Assembly (NCBI GenBank): GCA_946407895.1
Contig: CAMJQA010000001.1
Location: 62,001-126,000 of the forward strand
Length of the DNA: 64,000 bases
Origin: an uncultured Prevotellaceae bacterium
GTDB taxonomy: Bacteria > Bacteroidota > Bacteroidia > Bacteroidales > Bacteroidaceae
Direction: 5' to 3'
The notes below the pieces were generated by a model. The model was not told where the DNA came from, made no database searches, and was given only the letters and a program-made list of their open reading frames with translations. Both the position numbers and the translations under genes were made by a program. Within the stretch, counting starts at the first letter, position 1. Every line of letters begins with the position of its first letter. Positions 36,001 through 42,336 of the stretch are shown here, piece by piece.

Positions 36001-36422
36001 TGGTCATTCCCGACGGAGTAAGGGAAATCCGCAACTACGCCTTTGGGTATGCTAAAAACTTGAAGTCCGTTCTTATCCCGCCCTCTGTGGAGGTAATAGG
36101 GGAAGGGGCTTTTCTCGGAACCACTAATATGGAAACCGTATATTTGCTCTGCAATTCCATGCCTCAGACGGATAGTAGAAGTTTTACCATCAGAAAGAGC
36201 GTAACTCTCTATGTCCCCGAGCACTTAGTTGCCCAATACAAGGCATCGCCTCTCTGGAAGGATTTCAAGGCCATTCTGCCTCTGCCCGATGATTTTCAGG
36301 GCATAGGAAAGGTGCATGAGCATTCTGCTGAAGACGTCATCTACGACCTGCAAGGGCGCCGTGTAAAAGATGCTCTTCAAAAGGGTGTATATATCAGGCA
36401 CGGACGCAAGTTCATGAAATAG
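33069..36422 (+). CDS. Secreted serpin fused to BspA-type leucine-rich repeats
   Basis: A 1117-residue exported protein. After the signal (MRKCIILLALMASALCMQAQ) come about 190 residues of a Prevotella-type N-terminal domain. A complete serpin follows (about 210-600): NVVMSPLSAQMALSMLMNGT, QINAWAKEKSHGLIEKI, ANSLYFKGKWPKYFD, the hinge ENGTEAAGITV and DRDFQFVLYDKVHRVPLFIG. Repeats of type LRR_5 run to about 1050 (GxxAFxxCxxLxxVxIPxSVxxIG). The tail YDLQGRRVKDALQKGVYIRHGRKFMK resembles secretion/sorting tails. Serpins trap serine proteases. ATG 33069 overlaps the upstream stop. Pairing an inhibitor with an adhesin-like LRR suggests a role at host surfaces (inference). Confidence 0.9.
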   Translation: MRKCIILLALMASALCMQAQQVWREGTSWEVHYDDASVETFTLQGTTEIQNAMYLNLMRSDKSLVGYIRAERGDSLVYARGIKGNQVLDEALLYDFRKSFEYGDEFRYASSSQVTSVKLSRQTARIVYYRNILNEGEELPAWDNVVYKVGFLGNPMGLYYQSGSEFFPGINYAQRVKPSNTNVSHIVFRPGGGKACKICTVKYEDKEPADEMSDFAFRLYDTMIKRSADPNVVMSPLSAQMALSMLMNGTSGNTLEQIREAMGIGNYTDEQVNSYNMQLVESMLALQEEEYVNLELINGLWTQRGYPFLETFYQDIRNYYEAEPENVDFSTQETVNQINAWAKEKSHGLIEKIMDKPSYAMTFMIANSLYFKGKWPKYFDQKDTYKGIFRNRDGSTTEVDMLSGLGMMPAMETDDYLAVELEYGNKETQPGKHNFGMLVFLPKGDKERPALTRDRFLQALDGLQFHKINLRIPRFKVDMKSDLDSVFTDMGMKDMFDRNRADLTRMTEEKPCYVGSSQQFVSYSIDENGTEAAGITVINGTGFGESPWRITVDRDFQFVLYDKVHRVPLFIGEVNNMAEAMNTKPMDNGSIEGFFCNFDKERKEATIVSSGYGRSYTGDIVIPSAIHYEDEEYIVTEIGKRAFYESYIKSVTFPPTLRKINEGAFFLCFQLDSIAIPEGVEIEGEAIFSYCPNLRKVVLPSNITRIPWGCFNGCARLEQVNIPQSVTKIEELAFQECKSLESVILPPALSDIGKNAFFNCEKLNHISIPDAVTHIGSFAFMGCNSLEWAEFSSLESLFGITYDNRGSSPLYHARHLIIGGEEISDLVIPMSVRHINESIFEHHQGLRSVTIPASIDSIGANAFSNCTNLQSVRFQHSAAVIEANAFRGCHSLKELDLSDKVVSIGTYAFEKCDSLEYVAIPASVRTIGAYAFSQCRSLKYADFQSIESLCGMEFDGPYCNPMRFTNSLIVQGEEVEHLVIPDGVREIRNYAFGYAKNLKSVLIPPSVEVIGEGAFLGTTNMETVYLLCNSMPQTDSRSFTIRKSVTLYVPEHLVAQYKASPLWKDFKAILPLPDDFQGIGKVHEHSAEDVIYDLQGRRVKDALQKGVYIRHGRKFMK

Positions 36423-36465
36423 TTAACCAAAACGATATTAATATTCACTACAAAATCGAAAACAA

Positions 36466-37818
36466 ATGAAAACGAAAGAAACTATTATGATTGTGTTTGC
36501 AGCAGCAGCTCTGTGCTCCTCCTGCAGCAGCGATGAGAACACCCCCAATGTGGAGCCTCAGCCGAAGGAAGAGGAAGAGAAAGGGCAGACCGAGGGCGCG
36601 GCCCTGCGTACCCTCAGCGTAGTGGAGAATGAGTTCACCCCGTTCAACGCTGCCCTATATGCAGGCAGCCTGACGGACGACGAGCGTGCTGTGGGCAGCG
36701 CCCTGCAGGACTTCGCCCTGCGCTTTGTCAGGGAAAGCCTCTCGGCCAGTGACGGGCAGGAAAACGTAGTGGTGTCTCCCTTCAGCGCCGGCGTGCTGCT
36801 CTCCTCGCTGGCCAACGGATGCAGCGGACAGACCCTGCAGGAGATGTGTGCCCTGCTGAACCTCAAGGAGTCCGACCTCAGCAGCCTGGACAGCTACCAG
36901 CGCAAGGTGGCCTCGCAGCTGGACATCGCGGACGACAGTGTCTGCTTCCTGAGCAACAATGCCCTGTGGATGCAGTATAAACTGCCTGTCTATCGCAGCT
37001 TCATCGAGGACAGCCGTAACTTCTACAGCACCGAGGTGGAGGCTATTGACTTTGCCGACCAGGCAGCAGGCAGCACCATAAACCGATGGTGCAAGGAGAA
37101 GACCAGGGGGCTGATAGAACGCATCGTGGACGACGGACCGATGGACTGTGTGCTCACCATGGCTAATGCCCTCTACTTCAAGGCACCCTGGGTGGAAGGA
37201 TTCTTTGAGGAGGCCACCAGAACCGGCACCTTCACCAACCAGGACGGCACCAAGTCGGAGGTGCAGATGATGCACAGGAGAGACCAGTTCTTTGTGCGCT
37301 ATGCCAAAGCCGCCAGCTTCGACCTTGCCGCACTCGACTTCGGACAGTATAACCGGAAACGCTATAGCATGATCTTCGGTCTGCCGCATGAGGGCGTGTC
37401 GCTGCAGGCTTGCCTGAAAGGTCTTGATACAGCCACCTGGAGCGAAGCAGTCTCCAGCCTCAGCACCCTGTATGTGGATATGATGCTGCCTCGCTTCGAG
37501 GTATCCCAGTCTCAGCAGTTAAAGCCCGTATTCCAAAAGATGGGCCTAAATGCTATTTTCGACGTGCAGCAGGCTGACCTGTCGCGCCTCAGCCCACAAC
37601 CGCTGGCCGTATCAGACATACAGCAGAATGCCGTGCTGAAAGTGAACGAGAAGGGTGCCGAGGCTGCGGCTGTAACCTGGGCAGGAATGGCAACAAGCGA
37701 TGGCCCAGTGGAAGAGCCCGAGTACATCCCTTTCCATGTTGACCGCCCCTTCTTCTTTGCCATTCAAGAGAACCAGAACGGAAACATCCTGTTCATGGGT
37801 GTGGTAAGGAATCTGTAG
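36466..37818 (+). CDS. Serpin lipoprotein
   Basis: A 450-residue serpin with a lipoprotein signal (lipobox LCSSC) and an acidic linker (PKEEEEKGQ), so it is membrane-anchored on a short stalk. Serpin landmarks: NVVVSPFSAGVLLSSLANGC, TINRWCKEKTRGLIERI, ANALYFKAPWVEGFF, the hinge EKGAEAAAVT and DRPFFFAIQENQNGNILFMG. The intact Ala-rich hinge predicts an inhibitory rather than storage-type serpin. The reactive loop lies within about ten residues after AEAAAVT; the P1 residue cannot be fixed by eye. It follows the serpin-LRR gene by 43 bases. Confidence 0.93.
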   Translation: MKTKETIMIVFAAAALCSSCSSDENTPNVEPQPKEEEEKGQTEGAALRTLSVVENEFTPFNAALYAGSLTDDERAVGSALQDFALRFVRESLSASDGQENVVVSPFSAGVLLSSLANGCSGQTLQEMCALLNLKESDLSSLDSYQRKVASQLDIADDSVCFLSNNALWMQYKLPVYRSFIEDSRNFYSTEVEAIDFADQAAGSTINRWCKEKTRGLIERIVDDGPMDCVLTMANALYFKAPWVEGFFEEATRTGTFTNQDGTKSEVQMMHRRDQFFVRYAKAASFDLAALDFGQYNRKRYSMIFGLPHEGVSLQACLKGLDTATWSEAVSSLSTLYVDMMLPRFEVSQSQQLKPVFQKMGLNAIFDVQQADLSRLSPQPLAVSDIQQNAVLKVNEKGAEAAAVTWAGMATSDGPVEEPEYIPFHVDRPFFFAIQENQNGNILFMGVVRNL

Positions 37819-37889
37819 AGGTATCTTATCCATGCGAAGCTAGGAAACAATACAGGAAAAGTAGGATTAAGGCAAGCAAGCTCAAAAAC

Positions 37890-37966
37890 AGGCGAAAAGC
37901 TCATGTGACTTTTGTTCAGGGCCGTCATCCGTTGTAATCCCAGTAGGTGGCGGCCTTTTTATCTGT
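37890..37966 (+). repeat. Repeated 3' element ending in a Rho-independent terminator (copy 1)
   Basis: A 30-base conserved block from AGGCGAAAAG to TTTTGTTCAG precedes a hairpin GGCCGTCATCC/GGTGGCGGCC followed by TTTTTAT. The block and hairpin recur at 42059-42139. It could terminate the serpin operon or be the end of a small RNA. Confidence 0.75.
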
Positions 37967-38072
37967 CCCCAGAAATCCCGGATAAGACGACTTTTGGGGC
38001 AAAGCTCATACCGGCCGAGCCAAAACCTAAAGAACAGTAAAGTATGATCTCAGTAAGACCTAAGTAAAGAAG

Positions 38073-38137
38073 CTATAAACTCTCTATAAAACCTCTATAA
38101 GATCTCTATCCCTATATAATAGAGACTTTATAGAGAA
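38073..38137. repeat. 11-bp-period CTATAA array with inverted copies
   Basis: CTATAA/CTATCC starts at 38073, 38084, 38095 and 38106, 11 bases apart, followed by inverted copies (AATAGAGAC, TTATAGAGA) that can pair with them. It lies in the 714-base gene-free stretch 37819-38532. The rest of that stretch has the terminator element, the palindromes at 38.2 kb, a GC-rich inverted repeat near 38360 and the promoter of the next gene. Confidence 0.75.
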
Positions 38138-38209
38138 ATTATACAGAAAGCTCTGAGGAATAAGTTCCATGTGCTGTATACTGATTTTAGTGGTTTGCTT
38201 GAGAAGACA

Positions 38210-38271
38210 AAAACAACGGCGTTGTTTTGCCTTTCCTACACCGATGTTTTGACGAAACAACGGCGTTGTTT
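38210..38271. repeat. Two copies of the palindrome AAACAAC-GGC-GTTGTTT
   Basis: AAAACAAC GGC GTTGTTTT at 38210-38228 and AAACAAC GGC GTTGTTT at 38255-38271 are perfect inverted repeats with identical 3-base spacers, 44 bases apart centre to centre. They look like operator sites or short hairpins about 260 bases before the beta-lactamase-like gene. Confidence 0.8.
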
Positions 38272-38473
38272 TCACGCCAAGACCTATCCCTTTTCAGATA
38301 AGACTTACCAACCTTGAGTAAAAGCATACAGGAGGAGGGAGTTATTGCCTACTTATATCCCGCGCCGCGGGGATAAGCACTGATGTCAATATCAGGAGAG
38401 GGGTTGAAAGACACGGCTTTTGCTAACCATAGACAGCAGACTTACGGGGATTAATAAAAAGAATGAAGAAAAA

Positions 38474-38504
38474 TTGACGCATAGCAAAAATTTTCCTACC
38501 TTTG
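38474..38504 (+). promoter_or_regulatory. Promoter of the beta-lactamase-like gene
   Basis: TTG at 38474-38476, 20 bases, TACCTTTG at 38497-38504, with the ATG at 38533. It is a close match to the Bacteroidetes pattern. Confidence 0.75.
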
Positions 38505-38532
38505 CCTTGAAAAAAGTAACAACAAGTAGATT

Positions 38533-39672
38533 ATGAAGGAATCCATCGTCTTTTCACGCATCGTAATGCTATGCTGCCTGGCCTTTGTTACGGCCCTGTC
38601 AGCCATGGCCTCATCACCCAATAATGACGTTTGGCAGTCTCATGCCCAGGACGTAAACCAGGCGATGGAGAATTTCATCGAAGCAGCTGACGAATATGAT
38701 ATGGAGGCGATTAACGTTTCCATCATGCAGCATGGCCGTCTCCTGGCCGATTGGAAGAATGCAGAAAACGTCTCCGCCCCGCCTCGCGACCAGCATGAAC
38801 TGAGTGCTACCGTTACGGCTATGGCTGTCGGTCTGGCAGAGAATGAAGGCCTGCTGAGCCTGGATGACAAGGTGGCCGGTTTCTTCCCCGACCTGCTGCC
38901 AGCCCAGCCGAGTGCCAACCTGCTGGCGATGACTGTCAGGCATCTGCTCACTATGACCACCGGGCATGACAAGAACACACCCTGCAGCCAGGGCGATGAC
39001 TGGGCGAAGAACTACCTGGCACAGCCCGTACCTCATACTCCAGGCAGCTATTTCTACTACGACCCGATGGCTGGCTATATGCTGTCGGCCATCGTGCAGA
39101 AGGTGACGGGCCAGTCATTGCCGGAATATTTGCACACGCGCCTGTTTGAACCTCTCGGCATCAAAAACATTGAATGGGAATGCAGTCCGCAGGGCATATC
39201 AGCAGGCGGATGGGGTCTGCATACCACCACTCAGGACATGGCACGCATAGGCTCCTTGCTCGTACAGAATGGGAAGTGGGAGGGACAGAGAATCCTACCT
39301 CGCAAATGGGTGAGACAGATGATCAGCTTCCAGACCGCCAGCTGCCCCAGGGACGTCCGATACGAGGAACTGTCTCAAAGCGGGCTTAACCTGTATGAAA
39401 ACGACTGGATTCAGGGATTCGGATATCAGATGTGGCATTGCCGTTCCGGCCTTGTACGGGCAGAGGGGTCGAACGGACAGCTTCTCCTTCTCTTCCCCGA
39501 ATTCGATGCAGTTGTTATGATAAACGCCGAAGCCGAACAGATGGAGTCAGAATTAGCCCTGGCCTACCTGCACTTTGCACCCTCTATCCCAGATTGGAGA
39601 GGACGGAAGGAAAATAGAGGCCGTACCCAGACAAGGCATCACTATCTGCATTATGTCAATTCACATCTTTAA
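38533..39672 (+). CDS. Beta-lactamase-fold serine hydrolase homologue, probably inactive
   Basis: A 379-residue exported protein of the class C beta-lactamase/esterase family: signal peptide to about residue 27, VTAMAVGLAENEGLLSLDDKVAGFFPDL, VRHLLTMTTGHD, YYDPMAGYMLSAIVQKVTG, LFEPLGIKNIEW, FGYQMWHCRSG and EGSNGQLLLLFPEFDAV. In active members the motif SxxK stands just before the TxxAVG stretch; here the corresponding residues read HELSATVTAMAVG, with Glu and Ala at the aligned Ser and Lys positions. The rest of the fold is well kept, so this is likely a binding or regulatory pseudo-enzyme. An alternative is that the alignment shifts by a few residues. Confidence 0.82.
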   Translation: MKESIVFSRIVMLCCLAFVTALSAMASSPNNDVWQSHAQDVNQAMENFIEAADEYDMEAINVSIMQHGRLLADWKNAENVSAPPRDQHELSATVTAMAVGLAENEGLLSLDDKVAGFFPDLLPAQPSANLLAMTVRHLLTMTTGHDKNTPCSQGDDWAKNYLAQPVPHTPGSYFYYDPMAGYMLSAIVQKVTGQSLPEYLHTRLFEPLGIKNIEWECSPQGISAGGWGLHTTTQDMARIGSLLVQNGKWEGQRILPRKWVRQMISFQTASCPRDVRYEELSQSGLNLYENDWIQGFGYQMWHCRSGLVRAEGSNGQLLLLFPEFDAVVMINAEAEQMESELALAYLHFAPSIPDWRGRKENRGRTQTRHHYLHYVNSHL

Positions 39673-39731
39673 TTATCAAGTGCATCTTGAATGGCAAAAA
39701 AGTAAGTAAGTACAAAAAAGTCTATAGTAAT

Positions 39732-40664
39732 ATGAAGAGAACTTTTATCTTTTTGTGGTTGATGCTATTCCTTTCCATAGCCACTTTATCTTCAACATCA
39801 AAGAAAATTTGGGGTCCTAATTACTTTCCAATCGGAACCAAGTGGACTGAACTTCGCTTGGATAGGTCTAAGTATGACAGCTGGTACACAAAGAGCGGAG
39901 AGGAATGGGTGCCGAACTTTGAACAAATAGGGTACTATGTAAAGGATGTCTATACCCACGAGAATCTTTTCAGCTATTATACCGACATGTACACAGTCTT
40001 CTGCCAGCGTGAAGCGAGACCAGATTCTCTCTGCTATCTGATATGTGAGTTTCACTATATTCCAGATAGTGCAGATGACGGGATAAGAGAATACTATCGT
40101 GTGAAACTTTCCGTTCCGGATGATAGCCATGGAATGCTCATCCCCGCCAATTCCTATAGTTTCGGAGACTGGGAAACCGGCAAAAGGATAGGAGTGATTT
40201 ACAGACTAATCTCATCAATAGCAGACGGTCTAAACCTATATAATACATTAGGTACTGCTCAGGAATTAGGAGAGGGTTACTTTGGGGGTGAGCATAAACA
40301 GACATACACCATAACTGACAAGGGATACAAACTGATAGACGGCATTGGTATAACGTCCTGGGATGGGCCGGACTGCATTTTCGGGCCAAGTGAGACGCAG
40401 GAAGTTGCTGCTCATTTTCAAGAAGTCTGGTACGAACCCTCTCCATATACCACCATCCTTGCTCACTTCGAGCGGAACGGTGAGGTACTTTATGACGTAT
40501 GGCCACAGCCCGGAAATGAGAACTCAATAAAGGAAATAAGACCCACCCCCGACCCCTCCCTGGGGAAAGGAGCCATGTACGACCTGCAGGGCCGCAGGCT
40601 CCAGAAGGCACCGCAGAAGGGGCTGTATATCCAGGACGGGAAAAAGATCCACTTACGTCCTTGA
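39732..40664 (+). CDS. Secreted Prevotella-type protein with C-terminal sorting-like tail
   Basis: A 310-residue protein with a signal peptide (MKRTFIFLWLMLFLSIATLS). The first mature part (FPIGTKWTELRLD) resembles the N-terminal domain of the serpin-LRR protein in this window (GTSWEVHYDD), a module of unknown function. The C-terminus MYDLQGRRLQKAPQKGLYIQ is the same kind of tail. No catalytic motif is recognised. ATG 39732 is preferred over an in-frame start 45 bases earlier because it begins the signal peptide. An in-frame C10-peptidase-like fragment follows the stop. Confidence 0.7.
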   Translation: MKRTFIFLWLMLFLSIATLSSTSKKIWGPNYFPIGTKWTELRLDRSKYDSWYTKSGEEWVPNFEQIGYYVKDVYTHENLFSYYTDMYTVFCQREARPDSLCYLICEFHYIPDSADDGIREYYRVKLSVPDDSHGMLIPANSYSFGDWETGKRIGVIYRLISSIADGLNLYNTLGTAQELGEGYFGGEHKQTYTITDKGYKLIDGIGITSWDGPDCIFGPSETQEVAAHFQEVWYEPSPYTTILAHFERNGEVLYDVWPQPGNENSIKEIRPTPDPSLGKGAMYDLQGRRLQKAPQKGLYIQDGKKIHLRP

Positions 40665-40895
40665 CCGCCATCGGCAAAGCCTCCGCCATTTAATCCACAA
40701 CCAGATCCCAATGACACAATCATTCAATATGATACTATTACGTCTAGACGCCTCCCTCTTATTATGGTCAATTGGGGGCAAACAGATCCTCAAGGACGTT
40801 TCTGTCCAAACGGGGTTGCAGGATGTGGGCATACAGACCATAAGGAAAAAAGAACAACATTATATAGTATTTCCCATGTAGAACTGCGGATATAA
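40665..40895 (+). pseudogene. Fragment resembling a C10 (streptopain-like) cysteine peptidase
   Basis: Directly after the TGA of the preceding gene, and in the same frame, 76 codons stay open. They contain RLPLIMVNWGQTDPQGRFCP followed by NGVAGCGH, which resembles the mature start of C10 peptidases (PLxxTxWgQxxPyNxxCPxxxxxGCVATA). After the Cys the family sequence is lost and the frame stops at 40893. No start codon suits it. It is read as a remnant left by deletion; the resemblance is short. Confidence 0.4.
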
Positions 40896-40924
40896 CAATT
40901 TATTTTCATATTTTTCCAAAAGAA

Positions 40925-41143
40925 ATGGATAATTATGTGGTGAAGTACGGAATGTCTCATACATTTGATAATAGTACGGGATATATTCTTCCTGGTCGGT
41001 ATAACGGGAATCCAGGATATTATCACATAAACATAAATAATCAGACAGGTATTGTATATCACAGAAACTTCTATCCATTTGACAAACGTTTCCAAATGTA
41101 TGTCGGACCGCGAAATGGCGGTGTTTATTTTTTTGCAAAATAG
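40925..41143 (+). CDS. Small AT-rich ORF, unknown (72 aa)
   Basis: A 72-residue frame beginning at ATG 40925 after AAAAGAA. It is rich in Asn, Tyr and Gly, with NGNPGYYHININNQTGIVYH, and has no signal peptide or membrane helix. I do not recognise it. Its size, composition and the following unknown gene are compatible with the tip of a polymorphic toxin plus immunity protein left behind by rearrangement, but this is only a guess. Base composition is far more AT-rich than the flanks. Confidence 0.35.
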   Translation: MDNYVVKYGMSHTFDNSTGYILPGRYNGNPGYYHININNQTGIVYHRNFYPFDKRFQMYVGPRNGGVYFFAK

Positions 41144-41162
41144 TATTATTGTTATTATAATG

Positions 41163-42014
41163 ATGAAACTAATTGACTATAATGGAACTTCTTCTCTATT
41201 GATTGACAACATAGAGAGGACTGAGAATCGTATTGATTTTGACGTTTCTGTCATTTTGTATGACAAAAAAACAGATACAGACATAAAATTTAAGACAAAG
41301 TCATATATTGATATTGACGATTGGCAGCAAAAAAGTGAGACTCTTCTTTTGCAAGATAAAATAGAATTAGAGAATTTTTCTTATTATGCAAAATATGATA
41401 AAACTATTTATCCATGGAATCCATCCAAGAGAGTTACTGTCCAGAACCATTTTGTACTCTCAAGCGGTTTGAATAAAAGTTGTATAAAATTCACGATTGA
41501 AACAGATCTATTTACTAAAACGCTATCCGAAGAGATTGGAAAAATAATCAAATCCCAACCTGCTTTTGACAAAACTACGACTGCGAATAAGTGTTCAAAA
41601 GACAAATTGATATACATCAAACTTAAAATCGTAAGATTATACACAGACGGCAGATGCGATTTACAGCTAAGAGTCTATTCAGATAATTTCCACATTGTGA
41701 GAATGTTTGATGATGATTATGAGGGGGCGATTTTTACAGCAGAGGAAATAAAACAATTCAACAATAGAACTATAGAAAGAATAGAAAGAATAGTATATGA
41801 ATTCTTGGAAATGGAATTCTATTGGATAGATGGGAAAAAGATGGGAAAAGGCACTATTAACGATTTTGCATGGCCTGGACCAAATGAACTTATTTTTGAT
41901 GATATAGTAGATATTGAATGGGAACATATGGATAAGGAAGATCTTCCTCTGATTCCGACAGAATATATTCCCGCAGATGAGTTTCAGGTCGGAAGTCGTA
42001 CATATCGCGGATGA
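41163..42014 (+). CDS. AT-rich gene of unknown function (283 aa)
   Basis: A 283-residue soluble acidic protein starting MKLIDYNGTSSLLIDNIERT (an adjacent ATG three bases earlier is equally possible). It looks beta-rich in the first 90 residues and alpha-rich in the middle (EEIKQFNNRTIERIERIVYE), ending in an acidic stretch (FDDIVDIEWEHMDKEDLP). No family is recognised. It is strongly AT-rich beside GC-richer neighbours, suggesting acquisition. A role as immunity protein to the preceding small ORF is possible but unsupported. Confidence 0.55.
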   Translation: MKLIDYNGTSSLLIDNIERTENRIDFDVSVILYDKKTDTDIKFKTKSYIDIDDWQQKSETLLLQDKIELENFSYYAKYDKTIYPWNPSKRVTVQNHFVLSSGLNKSCIKFTIETDLFTKTLSEEIGKIIKSQPAFDKTTTANKCSKDKLIYIKLKIVRLYTDGRCDLQLRVYSDNFHIVRMFDDDYEGAIFTAEEIKQFNNRTIERIERIVYEFLEMEFYWIDGKKMGKGTINDFAWPGPNELIFDDIVDIEWEHMDKEDLPLIPTEYIPADEFQVGSRTYRG

Positions 42015-42058
42015 ATGAAGAAAGAGATCATAAAAGAAAAGTAGGCAATCTCAAGAAT

Positions 42059-42139
42059 AGGCGAAAAGCTCATGTGACTTTTGTTCAGGGCCGCCATCCG
42101 CTAATATCCCGGCGGGTGGCGGCCTATTTTACTTTTTAA
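42059..42139 (+). repeat. Repeated 3' element ending in a Rho-independent terminator (copy 2)
   Basis: The 30-base block AGGCGAAAAG..TTTTGTTCAG is identical to copy 1 at 37890. The hairpin here is GGCCGCCATCCG/CGGGTGGCGGCC followed by TATTTTACTTTTT. Compensating wobble changes keep the stem in both copies. Confidence 0.75.
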
Positions 42140-42140
42140 T

Positions 42141-42320
42141 GTGCCCCGGGGCACGCGAACGTGTGGCCCGGGGCAAACAATCATGCGCCCCGGGGCACAG
42201 CACCGTGTACCCCGAGCTGCTGTCCCTAATGGCTCGGCTCATTATCCCTATCGGCCCGGCTCGTTCTCCCATTTGAGTCGGCTCGTTCGTCCTATTGACT
42301 CGGCTGGAGATTCCGGCACA
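42141..42320. repeat. 22-bp-period array of eight units (CCCGGGGCA drifting to CTCGGCTC)
   Basis: Cores start at 42145, 42167, 42189, 42211, 42233, 42255, 42277 and 42299, exactly 22 bases apart. The first three read CCCGGGGCA; later ones change stepwise to CCCGAGCTG, CTCGGCTC and CCCGGCTC. The 13 or so bases between cores are not conserved. The array lies just past the sstT stop codon (convergent side) and fills the 322-base gap 42015-42336 together with the terminator element. Confidence 0.92.
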
Positions 42321-42336
42321 GTTGGGTAGATAGGGG

